Shown here piece by piece: positions 9,295 through 18,939 of a stretch of DNA of 64,000 nucleotides. The stretch is from Bradyrhizobium ottawaense (lineage in GTDB: Bacteria > Pseudomonadota > Alphaproteobacteria > Rhizobiales > Xanthobacteraceae): NCBI RefSeq assembly GCF_900099825.1, contig NZ_LT629693.1, positions 5,653,001 to 5,717,000 on the forward strand. Reading direction: 5' to 3'. A program made the position numbers and the translations under genes. Within the stretch, counting starts at the first letter, position 1; each line of letters starts with the position of its first letter. The notes under the pieces are model-generated. The model made no database searches. It was not told the DNA's origin and saw only the letters and a list, made by a program, of their open reading frames with translations.

Positions 9295-10235
9295 ACAAGA
9301 AATCCTCGAAATCGCTCGCCGACGAATTGAAGCCCTATGTCGCGCCGTTCAGCTTTGACGGCTTGGGCGAGTTCCACCTGAAATCGCACAAGACGCGCGA
9401 GAAGGGCGGCCTCGACAAGGACGAAGGCGAAGCGATCATCGAGGCCAATCGCAAGCGGCTGAACGATTTTCAGGAAAAGCTCTACGCCCAGGACCGCTGG
9501 TCGATGCTGCTGATCTTTCAGGGCATGGACGCAGCCGGCAAGGACTCCGCGATCAAGAGCATCTTCGACGGCGTCAATCCGCAGGGCTGCGAGGTCACGT
9601 CGTTCAAGCAGCCCTCGGCGCACGAACTCGACCACGATTTTCTCTGGCGCAGCATGATCGCGCTGCCCGAGCGCGGCCGGATCGGGATCTTCAACCGCTC
9701 CTATTACGAGGAATGCCTGGTAGTGCGGGTGCGCCCGGAAGTCCTGGCGAAGGAAAAGCTGCCGCCCCGGCTGGTGACCAAAAACATCTGGCGCGAGCGG
9801 TTCGAGGATATCTCGGCGATGGAGCGCTTTCTGGCGCGCAACGGCACCGTGATCCTGAAGTTCTTCCTCAACGTTTCCCGGGAAGAGCAGCGCGCGCGCT
9901 TTCTCGCCCGGCTGGAAGAGCCCGCCAAGAACTGGAAGTTCTCGAAAGCCGATATAGCCGAACGCGCGCTGTGGCCGAAGTACCAGGCTGCCTATCAGGA
10001 AGTGATCCGGCACACCTCGACCAAGCTGGCGCCGTGGCATGTGGTGCCGGCCGACCACAAATGGTTTGCCCGCGTCGTGATCGGCTCGACCATTGTCGCG
10101 GCGCTCGACAGGCTCGATCTGCAATTCCCCAGGGTAGACAAGGCCGAGCGCAGCGAATTCAAGCAGGTGCGCGAGGCGTTGCTGGCCGAGGGCAAAGGTG
10201 AGGCGAGCAAGGCGCCGGCGAAGCAGGCGAAGTAA
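9291..10235 (+). CDS. ppk2: Polyphosphate kinase 2 family protein (polyphosphate:nucleotide phosphotransferase)
   Basis: 314 aa. The Walker A loop is GMDAAGKD (residues 78-85) and the Walker B/lid region includes FNRSYYEE (134-141), both diagnostic of PPK2. One-domain PPK2 enzymes move phosphate between polyphosphate and nucleoside mono- or diphosphates in the cytoplasm; by length this one resembles the class acting on ADP/GDP or AMP, which I cannot settle by eye. The lysine-rich C-terminal tail is variable in the family. The start codon overlaps the LivM stop (ATGA), so it is the last gene of the importer operon. This is unusual: PPK2 genes normally stand alone or sit with phosphate or stress genes. 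Confidence 0.93.
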   Translation: MNKKSSKSLADELKPYVAPFSFDGLGEFHLKSHKTREKGGLDKDEGEAIIEANRKRLNDFQEKLYAQDRWSMLLIFQGMDAAGKDSAIKSIFDGVNPQGCEVTSFKQPSAHELDHDFLWRSMIALPERGRIGIFNRSYYEECLVVRVRPEVLAKEKLPPRLVTKNIWRERFEDISAMERFLARNGTVILKFFLNVSREEQRARFLARLEEPAKNWKFSKADIAERALWPKYQAAYQEVIRHTSTKLAPWHVVPADHKWFARVVIGSTIVAALDRLDLQFPRVDKAERSEFKQVREALLAEGKGEASKAPAKQAK

Positions 10236-10265
10236 GCCGCTTCTCTGCCGCCCAACCCCTTGGCT

Positions 10266-10364
10266 GTCATTCCCCGCGAAGGCGGGGAATCCAGTACGCC
10301 GCGGCCTCTCGATCCCGACGTCGGTCTCTGGAATACTGGGTCACCCGCTTTCGCGGGTGATGAC
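10266..10364. repeat. Palindromic intergenic repeat, family D
   Basis: Outer GTCAT...GATGAC, CCAGTA...TACTGG, and two local hairpins, CCCCGCGAAGGCGGGG and CCCGCTTTCGCGGG. It fills much of the 247-nt gap between ppk2 and opgC. It may also end the operon by folding, but no T-run follows. Confidence 0.8.
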
Positions 10365-10482
10365 AACCTTTTCCGGCCGCACACCTTCGGCGACGGCGTA
10401 TATTCGCCAACAAGCCGCGAGATTCGTGTTGCGCAAGTTGAAGGTTTGCCACCGGCCTTTTGAATGAACGGGATGGCTCGCC

Positions 10483-11673
10483 ATGGACCAGATCATTTCC
10501 GCCGACCAGAAAGACCTATCCGTCCTGCGGCCGCCCGAACGCGACCTGCGGCTCGATCTGTTTCGCGGCGTCGGGCAGTGGATGGTCTTTCTCGATCACA
10601 TCCCGCACGACCTCGTCAGCTGGCTGACGCTTCGCAACTACGGCTTCAGCGACGCGGCCGAGTTCTTCGTGTTCATTTCCGGCTATCTCGCCGGCTTCAT
10701 CTACGGGCCTGCGGTGCGCGGCGGCTATTTTCTCGCCGCAACCAAGCGGCTGATGAAGCGGGTATGGCAATTATACATCGCCCATATTTTCCTGTTCCTG
10801 CTCTTTACGGCGCAGGTCGCGCGCACCGCCAAGCGCTTCGACAATCCGATGTACGAGAATGAATTCAACGTCTTCAACTTTCTGCAGCACCCCGACGTGA
10901 TGATCGGGCAGGCGCTGTCGCTGAAGTACAAGCCGGTCAATTTCGACGTGCTGCCGCTCTATATGGCGCTGCTGTTCGCGTCGCCGCTGATCCTGTGGTG
11001 CCTGATACGGCGTCCGGCGCTCGCTCTGCTCGGCTCGGTCGTGCTGTATATCGCGGCGCGCTGGTTCGACTGGAACCTGCCGTCCTATCCAGCGGGGTCG
11101 AGCTGGTATTTCAATCCGTTCGCCTGGCAGATGCTGTTCGTGTTTGCCGCCTGGTGCGGTCTCGGCGGCAGCGCGCAACTGCAATTTCTGATCGGCTCCC
11201 GCGCCGCGCTGGCGGTGGCCGTGGCCTGGCTCGCGTTTGCGTTCCTGATCGTGATGACCTGGCACAGTGCGTTTCTTGAATCGCTGATCCCGAAGTGGAT
11301 GATCAAGGTGATCTATCCGATCGACAAATCCGATCTCGACATGCTGCGCTTTACGCATTTTCTGGCGCTGGCGCTGGTGGTCGTCCGGTTCGTTCCGAAG
11401 CACTGGCCGCCGCTGACGTCGAAATGGCTGGTGCCGCTGATGGCCTGCGGGCGGCATTCGCTGCCCATCTTCTGTCTCGGCATATTCCTGTCGTTTTCGG
11501 CGCACTGGGTCCTGACCCAGTATTCCAAAGGCTTTGCCGAGCAGCTTTTCGTCAGCGCGGTCGGCGTAACGGTCATGGTGGCGGCGGCCTTTCTGTTGGA
11601 CTGGTACAAGAAAGTGCCGGTGCTGTTCGAGGCGCCCAAAACCGAACCTACGACCGAGCCCGCGCAGGCGTGA
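10483..11673 (+). CDS. opgC: OpgC family protein (osmoregulated periplasmic glucan succinyltransferase)
   Basis: 396 aa with about ten membrane segments. The N-terminal part RDLRLDLFRGVGQWMVFLDHIPHD, followed by GFSDAAEFFVFISGYLAGFIYG, matches the OpgC_C family, in which the D and H near residues 37-41 are conserved. OpgC adds succinyl groups to periplasmic glucans from the inner membrane. Rhizobial cyclic beta-glucans are decorated in a similar way, so a role in cyclic glucan modification is plausible. No glucan synthase is in the window; the gene stands alone. Confidence 0.9.
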   Translation: MDQIISADQKDLSVLRPPERDLRLDLFRGVGQWMVFLDHIPHDLVSWLTLRNYGFSDAAEFFVFISGYLAGFIYGPAVRGGYFLAATKRLMKRVWQLYIAHIFLFLLFTAQVARTAKRFDNPMYENEFNVFNFLQHPDVMIGQALSLKYKPVNFDVLPLYMALLFASPLILWCLIRRPALALLGSVVLYIAARWFDWNLPSYPAGSSWYFNPFAWQMLFVFAAWCGLGGSAQLQFLIGSRAALAVAVAWLAFAFLIVMTWHSAFLESLIPKWMIKVIYPIDKSDLDMLRFTHFLALALVVVRFVPKHWPPLTSKWLVPLMACGRHSLPIFCLGIFLSFSAHWVLTQYSKGFAEQLFVSAVGVTVMVAAAFLLDWYKKVPVLFEAPKTEPTTEPAQA

Positions 11674-11675
11674 TG

Positions 11676-11697
11676 GGGTACCGCGGGTTCGGTACCC
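11676..11697 (+). terminator. Hairpin just after opgC, no T-run
   Basis: GGGTACC (11676-11682) pairs perfectly with GGTACCC (11691-11697) around an 8-nt loop, 3 nt after the stop codon. The missing T-tract makes intrinsic termination doubtful; it may act as a 3' stabiliser. Confidence 0.35.
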
Positions 11698-11838
11698 GGA
11701 TGCGGGGAGGGCTATTAGGTCACCCCTGCTGACCATCTTTTGGCATTGCGGACGGTCATATTTCTCGTCTAGAACGGCCGGGAAGCGAGGTCCCGGCAAC
11801 GAACCGTCAACGGTTTTGGCCGAGGATTCCGACTTCTC

Positions 11839-12032
11839 AAGGGTCTGGCAATGCTGATTCGCAGCGAAATGTCTGGAGTTCGGGGTGGAGCGGCCAAGGC
11901 TGCCCCCGCGATTCCGGCTGCGTCCTTGCCCACCCTCCTTCTTGGCGGGCTTCTGCTTCTTATCGGCCCCTGAGGGCCGTCTGGGCGGTTGCGCCTGGGC
12001 ACTCAGGGGTTGCGCGAGATCACCAGACCCTT
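11839..12032 (+). promoter_or_regulatory. leuA leader region with leader-peptide ORF and pairing segments
   Basis: The leader peptide gene (11851-11973) carries a dense run of Leu codons. CCCCTGAG (11967-11974), which contains the leader stop codon, pairs perfectly with CTCAGGGG (12002-12009). AAGGGTCTGG (11839-11848), which includes the leader ribosome-binding site, is perfectly complementary to CCAGACCCTT (12023-12032). This is the architecture expected of leucine-responsive, ribosome-mediated control. A classical terminator with a T-run is not visible, so the mechanism could be translational or Rho-dependent. Confidence 0.6.
11851..11973 (+). CDS. Leucine-rich leader peptide of leuA
   Basis: 40 codons from ATG 11851 (an internal ATG at 11869 gives 34 codons). 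AAGGG at 11839-11843 is 7 nt upstream. The C-terminal third reads TLLLGGLLLLIGP and stop: seven Leu codons within nine residues (CTC CTT CTT GGC GGG CTT CTG CTT CTT), then Ile. Such clustering 100 nt before 2-isopropylmalate synthase is the signature of an attenuation leader, where ribosomes stall when Leu-tRNA is scarce. I do not expect the peptide itself to have a function. It is not homologous by eye to the enterobacterial LeuL peptide. Confidence 0.7.
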   Translation: MLIRSEMSGVRGGAAKAAPAIPAASLPTLLLGGLLLLIGP

Positions 12033-12075
12033 CAGCGCTCAAAAAACAGCGCACGACCCATAAGGAATTCTTCCA

Positions 12076-13635
<1,560 letters not shown>

Positions 13636-13643
13636 TAACCGCG

Positions 13644-13688
13644 GTCATTCCGGGGCGCATCGAAGATGCGAACCCGGAATCTCGATGT
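13644..13688. repeat. Palindromic intergenic repeat, family B copy 2 (partial)
   Basis: GTCATTCCGGGGCGCATCG and ACCCGGAATCTCGA match pieces of the 2436-2515 element, including the GCGCATCGAAGATGCG hairpin. It is half-length compared with copy 1. Confidence 0.65.
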
Positions 13689-13699
13689 TATCGAAAAAT

Positions 13700-13728
13700 A
13701 AACGCGGCGCCCAAAGCGCCGCGTTTTT
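13700..13728 (+). terminator. Rho-independent terminator of leuA
   Basis: AAACGCGGCGC (13700-13710), loop CCAAA, GCGCCGCGTTT, then a T-run: an 11-bp GC-rich stem followed by five Ts, 65 nt after the leuA stop. Confidence 0.88.
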
Positions 13729-13800
13729 GCGTTGGGCTCAATTGCCGCCCGCCACGCGATTATGTTTGAGCCGCTGTTCGCCGCGCGTTAATGAGATTGG

Positions 13801-14826
13801 ATGCTCGTCCATATCCAGATTCTCCGGTTTATCGCGGCAGTCTCGGTCATCGCCTTTCATGCCCTGGGCGCCGCCCCTGACGGCTTCAAGGTGGCCGAGA
13901 GCCCGATCTCCTTTGTGCTGTCCTATGGGGGGCGCGGCGTCGATCTGTTCTTCGTCATTTCAGGCTTCATCATTTTTTATGCGACCCATGGCAGAGGCCT
14001 GACGCCGGCGGAATTCCTGCGCCGCCGCGTCGAGCGGATCGTGCCGCTGTATTTCTTCGTGATCTTCGCCGTCACGGTGCTGGCGGTGACGTTGCCGGCC
14101 ACGTTCGGCGCGACGGATTGGTACACGCCCCGCCATATCCTCAAGTCGCTGGCGTTCGTCGCCTTCACCGACGGCGAGATGCCGGTCGTCTATGTCGGCT
14201 GGTCGCTCGAATACGAGATGTATTTCTATCTCGCGGTCGCGCTGCTGATGGCGGCAACGCGCGATGCCTGGCGCAACGTCGTGGTGATTTTTTCCGCGCT
14301 CGCCATCGCCGGGCGCATCCCGGGCATTGACGCTGCGCTCGGAAATTACGCCTTCTTCGTCGATCCGATGATCCTCGAATTCGTGCTCGGCGTCATCGTG
14401 GGCCACGTGTTCGTGAATGGCCGGGCCGGTTGGCCGATGCTGGTCGCTGCGGCCTGTGCGACCGTGGCGGTGCTGGTGACGGACCCCACCCACCGCGTCA
14501 TCGTATCCGGCGTTCCGTCAGCCTTGCTGGTGGTGGCGGCAGCCTTTGTCAGCCGCAAGCGCACTGATGCGTCGTGGCCGGAGCGTGCGTTGGCGCGGCT
14601 GGGGGATGCGTCCTATTCGATTTATCTGGCTCAGGTGGAGACGGTGTCGCTGGCAGGAGCGACCGTGGCCGGCCTGATCCCGTCGATTCCTCCGCTGCTG
14701 CTCTTGGTCGTCACCAGCGTCATCGTCGTCGCATTCGGCCTGCTGCTCAATATCGCCGTGGAGCGGCCGTTGCTCAGGTTCAGCCGGCGCCTTGGCGCTC
14801 TGCGCCCGGTGCAGGCCTCCGGCTGA
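13801..14826 (+). CDS. Acyltransferase 3 family membrane protein (OafA/YrhL-like)
   Basis: 341 aa with about ten membrane segments. The opening ILRFIAAVSVIAFHALG carries the RxxA...H pattern of acyltransferase 3, and GGRGVDLFFVISGFIIF is the second conserved stretch. Proteins of this family O-acetylate or O-acylate polysaccharides, lipopolysaccharide or glucans from the inner membrane. The target is unknown; with opgC only 2 kb away, a glucan or surface polysaccharide is a reasonable guess. The ATG at 13801 has no strong ribosome-binding site. Confidence 0.87.
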   Translation: MLVHIQILRFIAAVSVIAFHALGAAPDGFKVAESPISFVLSYGGRGVDLFFVISGFIIFYATHGRGLTPAEFLRRRVERIVPLYFFVIFAVTVLAVTLPATFGATDWYTPRHILKSLAFVAFTDGEMPVVYVGWSLEYEMYFYLAVALLMAATRDAWRNVVVIFSALAIAGRIPGIDAALGNYAFFVDPMILEFVLGVIVGHVFVNGRAGWPMLVAAACATVAVLVTDPTHRVIVSGVPSALLVVAAAFVSRKRTDASWPERALARLGDASYSIYLAQVETVSLAGATVAGLIPSIPPLLLLVVTSVIVVAFGLLLNIAVERPLLRFSRRLGALRPVQASG

Positions 14827-14930
14827 AACGGCGCATTGACGCGATTGCGCCTGGCATTTTTAATTGGCGGCATCGGCTTGCCGATCGGGCGGCACAGCGA
14901 ATAACAACAATCCGCAAGGGGGATGTGCGA

Positions 14931-16139
14931 ATGATGGACGGTTCGACCAACGGCGGCCAGATGCCATCGCCGATGCTGTTCCAGCCGCTGGCGGTCCGTG
15001 GCCTCACGCTGAAAAATCGCCTCGTGGTGCCGCCGATGGTCCATTATCGCTGCGACCCCGGCCATACCTGCGGCACCTTCCACCTCGTGCATCTCGGCCG
15101 CTACGCGCTGGGCGGTTTTGGCCTCGTCTTTGTCGAAGCGACCGGTGTCGAGGAGATCGGGCTGATCAACGAGCACGACCTCGGCATCTGGAACGAGGCG
15201 CAGGTCGAGAGTTTCAAGCCGCTGATCGCCTTCATGAAGCGTCAGGGGACCGCGATCGGCATCCAGCTTGCCCATGGCGGCCGCAAGTCATCCTCGCAAA
15301 CCGCCATGCAGGGCATGGGACCGCTCACGGAAGAAAATCTGAAGGCCGGCGACAAGATTTGGCAGCCGGTGGGGCCCACCGCCGAGCCGGTCGCCAAGGG
15401 CTGGCTGACGCCGCGGCAACTGACGACGGAAGAGTGCAAGGCGATGGTCGGCACCTGGGCCAAAGCCGCGCGGAATGCGGTAGCTGCCGGCTTCGACACC
15501 ATCGAGATCCACACCGCGCACGGCTATCTGCTGGCCTCGTTCCTGTCGCCGGTGTCCAACACCCGCAACGACGAATACGGTGGCGATCGCGCGGGGCGCA
15601 TGGGCCTGCCGCTGGAGATCGCCGAAGCGGTGCGCCGCGAAATGCCGGCCTCCATGCCGCTGTTCGTCCGTGTCTCGTCCGTCGACGGCACGCAGAAAGG
15701 CTGGAACATGGATGACACCGTGGTCTTTGCGCGCGAACTGAAAGCGCGCGGCGTCGACGTGATCGATTGCTCGTCCGGCGGCATCGCCGGTGCAGCTACC
15801 GCAGCCCAGGTGCCGCGCAGCCTCGGCTTCCAGGTTCCGTTTGCGGAGCGCGTCCGCAAGGAAGCCGACATCACGACCATGGCGGTGGGCATCATTCTCG
15901 AAGCGCAGCAGGCCGAGGCGATCCTGCAGAACAAGCAAGCCGATCTCGTCGCGATCGGCCGCCAGTCGCAGTTCAATCCCAACATCGCCCACCATTGGGC
16001 CCACGATCTCGGCATCAACGCGCGCTTCGAGGACTGGTCGCCCGAATTTGGCTGGTGGCTCGAAAAGCGCATCAGGACGCTGGAAGGCTTTGCCACGCCG
16101 ACCGGCGTGGTGACCCACCGCGGACGCATTAACCAATAG
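14931..16139 (+). CDS. NADH:flavin oxidoreductase / Old Yellow Enzyme family
   Basis: 402 aa from ATG 14931 (AAGGGGG 8 nt upstream); the frame is open further upstream but overlaps the previous gene. FMN-binding TIM barrel: LKNRLVVPPM near the start, then IQLAHGGRKS, then EIHTAHGYLLASFLSP with the His pair (HTAH) that binds the substrate carbonyl. LSPVSNTRNDEYGGD is the conserved OYE motif. Members reduce activated C=C bonds, open rings or demethylate N-methyl compounds using NAD(P)H. The length suggests the single-domain YqjM-like class rather than the 2,4-dienoyl-CoA reductase fusion. No neighbour indicates the substrate. Confidence 0.9.
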   Translation: MMDGSTNGGQMPSPMLFQPLAVRGLTLKNRLVVPPMVHYRCDPGHTCGTFHLVHLGRYALGGFGLVFVEATGVEEIGLINEHDLGIWNEAQVESFKPLIAFMKRQGTAIGIQLAHGGRKSSSQTAMQGMGPLTEENLKAGDKIWQPVGPTAEPVAKGWLTPRQLTTEECKAMVGTWAKAARNAVAAGFDTIEIHTAHGYLLASFLSPVSNTRNDEYGGDRAGRMGLPLEIAEAVRREMPASMPLFVRVSSVDGTQKGWNMDDTVVFARELKARGVDVIDCSSGGIAGAATAAQVPRSLGFQVPFAERVRKEADITTMAVGIILEAQQAEAILQNKQADLVAIGRQSQFNPNIAHHWAHDLGINARFEDWSPEFGWWLEKRIRTLEGFATPTGVVTHRGRINQ

Positions 16140-16223
16140 TTAAGGTTATATTTGCTGGTCCGGGAGGCCGGGCCTAGCCTTGGCCGGGATATCGCTTCGC
16201 AACCCGGGAAACAGGTGCGTGCC

Positions 16224-16646
16224 ATGGCATATGGAAGGTACGGAGCGCTTGCAGCGTCGCTTGCCGTCATCGCGCTGATGTTTGCCGGTGACGAGACATT
16301 CGCGAGGTCAGGCGGCGTGCACGGTGGAGGTTTTGTCTCGGCGCGCGCGATCCCTCATTCGCCATTTGGCCGGCTGCATCACCGGAGAAATGTCGGGGCG
16401 TACTGGCCGGCGGGCTACTACGACGGGCCATCAAATGGCGAAGCCATTGCCGACGTTCCGCCGCCGCTCTCGAGCGACATCCATTACACCTACACCAATG
16501 ACGTTCCCTGGGATTGGGCGCATCGGTATCCGCCGGATGTCGTGCCGTCCGCCCGGGCCTATGTGACGCAGTGCCCCGCGGAGACCGTGACGGTCCCCGG
16601 CGCCGGCGGCAAGGACCACACCGTCAATATCGTGCGGTGCTACTAG
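16224..16646 (+). CDS. Hypothetical secreted protein
   Basis: 140 aa from ATG 16224. A signal peptide (LAASLAVIALMFAGDETFARSG) is followed by a Gly/His/Tyr-rich region (GRLHHRRNVGAYWPAGYYDG) and a C-terminal part with two cysteines (TQCPAE and VRCY) that could form a disulfide. The sequence composition resembles small periplasmic proteins common in Bradyrhizobium. Upstream in-frame TTG 16152 is possible but gives a non-signal N-terminus. No function can be assigned. Confidence 0.7.
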   Translation: MAYGRYGALAASLAVIALMFAGDETFARSGGVHGGGFVSARAIPHSPFGRLHHRRNVGAYWPAGYYDGPSNGEAIADVPPPLSSDIHYTYTNDVPWDWAHRYPPDVVPSARAYVTQCPAETVTVPGAGGKDHTVNIVRCY

Positions 16647-16769
16647 CGGAATTAGCAGGACGGATCGCATCTCCGCTGCGGTTTGTTGACACCTGCGACA
16701 GAGTGAGATTCTCTGCCCCGACACGGACAACCAACCGGCCATCATTTCAATGTCGACCCTTGAGCCGCA

Positions 16770-17834
16770 TTGCGAGGAGGGACGGTTGCCATTCTCCTCC
16801 TCATCGTGTTTCTCGTCGCCCGCGACCTGCGAACCAGCCGGTTAAGCCGCTACTCCGCGCTGCTCTTCCTCGGCACCGCCGCGTTCGTGATCGATTCGGC
16901 GCCCGGCTTCTGGACGCTCGACATGCGTCTGAAAATTCCGATCCATGTTCTTTGCATCGCAACGCCGGCGGTGTTCTGGATCATGGCGGCGGCGCTGTTC
17001 GATGATGACTTCAAGGCACGCTGGTATCACGCACTCGCCTGGCTCTGGCTCGCCGGCCTCGCCTGGCGGGAAATGTATGGCTGGCCGTCTGCCGTCGTGG
17101 CCGTTCAGGAGGCTTCGTCGCTGCTGTTCGTCGCGTTCGGCGTCTGGCATGCGCTGGCCGGCCGGGCTGGGGATCTGGTGGAATGGCGGCGTCAGCTCCG
17201 CGTCGAGTTCGCGGTGATCACGGCGCTCTATATCGCCTCCATTATCGTATCGCAGCGGATCTGGCCCGGCACGCTGGGCAAACCTCCCTACAGTCTCTTC
17301 AACGCGATCGGCCTGATGGCGTTCATCTTTGTGTACGCCTGGCTACGACTGTCCCTGTTGATCAGCCAACAGTTCGCGCCGGCGTCGCCACAGGACGGCT
17401 CGGCGCCGCTCATCGGCGCAGGACCGCGGCAGGCGCCATCAGCCACCGGGCAGGACGCCGTCGTGCTCGAGGCGCTTCGCAAGCTGATGGTGGAGGGCAA
17501 GGCCTACCGCGACGACGGTCTGAGCATCACCTTGCTGTCACAAACGCTCGGCGTTCAGGAATACCGGTTGCGCCGCCTGATCAACGGACAACTCGGTCAC
17601 CGGAATTTCAGCGCCTTCGTCAACGGCTACCGGCTGACGGAGGCGGAAACAGCATTGGCCGACCCCGGCCAGGCCGAAGTGCCGATCCTGACCATTGCGC
17701 TCGACGCCGGCTTCGGCTCGATCGGGCCGTTCAATCGCGCGTTCAAGGCCCATACCGGGCTGACGCCGACCGAATATCGGCGCACCCGTGTCGATGCCCC
17801 GTTGCCGATTCCGGAATCGGCCAGCCGGTCGTAG
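16770..17834 (+). CDS. AraC family regulator with membrane-embedded N-terminal domain
   Basis: About 354 aa. The first 200 residues contain six or seven hydrophobic segments (e.g. VAILLLIVFLVARDL, HVLCIATPAVFWIMAAALF, FNAIGLMAFIFVYAWLRL). The last 100 form an AraC-type HTH: LSITLLSQTLGVQEYRLRRLIN, then ILTIALDAGFGSIGPFNRAFKAHTGLTPTEYRR. Such proteins sense signals in the membrane and bind DNA in the cytoplasm. The start is uncertain: TTG 16770 is the earliest possible codon after an in-frame stop, and GAGGAGG (16774-16780) lies downstream of it, which argues for a later non-ATG start inside the first hydrophobic stretch. The next gene (desaturase) is a possible target. Confidence 0.82.
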   Translation: MRGGTVAILLLIVFLVARDLRTSRLSRYSALLFLGTAAFVIDSAPGFWTLDMRLKIPIHVLCIATPAVFWIMAAALFDDDFKARWYHALAWLWLAGLAWREMYGWPSAVVAVQEASSLLFVAFGVWHALAGRAGDLVEWRRQLRVEFAVITALYIASIIVSQRIWPGTLGKPPYSLFNAIGLMAFIFVYAWLRLSLLISQQFAPASPQDGSAPLIGAGPRQAPSATGQDAVVLEALRKLMVEGKAYRDDGLSITLLSQTLGVQEYRLRRLINGQLGHRNFSAFVNGYRLTEAETALADPGQAEVPILTIALDAGFGSIGPFNRAFKAHTGLTPTEYRRTRVDAPLPIPESASRS

Positions 17835-17953
17835 GATTCGGCCAGAAGCGGCTGGAAACCGGCGAGCCGACAAACCTTTCCGATGTCACGTTGATCCCCA
17901 AGGCAGCGCGAGTCCCTGAAGGGCTGGCGCCTTTGCTGGACAGGAGATCGGCC

Positions 17954-18877
17954 GTGAAGCAACTCGTCCAAATCCTTCAATTCGCTCTTCCCGCCGTGAT
18001 CGCGATCGCGACGCTCGAAGCGCTGTTCCTCGCCGTCGTGATGCGGCGGGATTACAACTGGCGGGCCTATTTCGCCTCGCTCGCCGATGCGCTGGGCCGG
18101 GAATACATCGTGTACGTTTTCCTGTCGGCGAGCCTTGCGACGCCGCTGATCCGTCTGGCCTGGGAGCACCGCCTGTTCACCGTGCCGCTCGATACCGCGA
18201 CGGCGGTAGTGGTGCTCGTGATCGGCCAGGACTTTTGTTATTACTGGCTCCACCGCGCCAGTCACCGTATCAGGTGGTTCTGGGCGAGCCACGCGGTGCA
18301 TCATTCATCCAACGAACTCAATCTCGGCGCGTCCTATCGTTTCGGCTGGACCGGGCGGCTGACCGGCGCCGGGGTCTTCTTTGTGCCGATGATCTGGCTC
18401 GGTTTCGCACCGGGTCCGGTCTTCATCGCCGCCGGTTTTGGCCTGCTCTATCAGTTCTGGATCCATACCGAATGGATTCCGAAACTCGGCTGGCTCGAAT
18501 ATGTGCTGAACACGCCCTCGCATCATCGCGTGCATCACGCCGCCAATCCGGAATATCTCGACCGCAACTACGGCGGTATCTTCATCGTGTTCGACCGCCT
18601 GTTCGGAACCTTCGTCAGCGAGCGCGACGACGTACCCTGCCGCTACGGCCTGGTAACGCCGTTGCTCTCGAACAACCCGCTGGTGATTGGATTTCACGAA
18701 TGGGCGGCGATGGCCCGCGATCTCTGGCAGGCCCGCAGCTGGCGCGCGCGGCTAATGCATGTCGTCGGTCCGCCCGGCTGGCGCGCGGAGGCGAAGGAAC
18801 AGGCGGCCGACGCGCACGTGAGCCCGGCAATGCGGGAAGGCGCCACGGTGGCTCTTCCCGACGCGCGCGGTGTATAG
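17954..18877 (+). CDS. Sterol desaturase / fatty acid hydroxylase family protein
   Basis: About 307 aa, integral membrane, with di-iron histidine clusters: HRASH, HAVHHSS and HHRVHH, plus a further H in the loop after the second cluster. This pattern defines the FA_hydroxylase superfamily, which uses O2 to hydroxylate or desaturate lipids, sterols, hopanoids or carotenoids. The GTG at 17954 is chosen because AGGAG lies 8 nt upstream. It follows the AraC gene by 119 nt on the same strand. In this organism group hopanoids or fatty acids would be likelier substrates than sterols (inference). Confidence 0.88.
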   Translation: MKQLVQILQFALPAVIAIATLEALFLAVVMRRDYNWRAYFASLADALGREYIVYVFLSASLATPLIRLAWEHRLFTVPLDTATAVVVLVIGQDFCYYWLHRASHRIRWFWASHAVHHSSNELNLGASYRFGWTGRLTGAGVFFVPMIWLGFAPGPVFIAAGFGLLYQFWIHTEWIPKLGWLEYVLNTPSHHRVHHAANPEYLDRNYGGIFIVFDRLFGTFVSERDDVPCRYGLVTPLLSNNPLVIGFHEWAAMARDLWQARSWRARLMHVVGPPGWRAEAKEQAADAHVSPAMREGATVALPDARGV

Positions 18878-18939
18878 CCAAATTGTTGACAGTTGACGAC
18901 CCGGTTGCGATACAAATCGGCAACCGGGAGATCAGTTCA

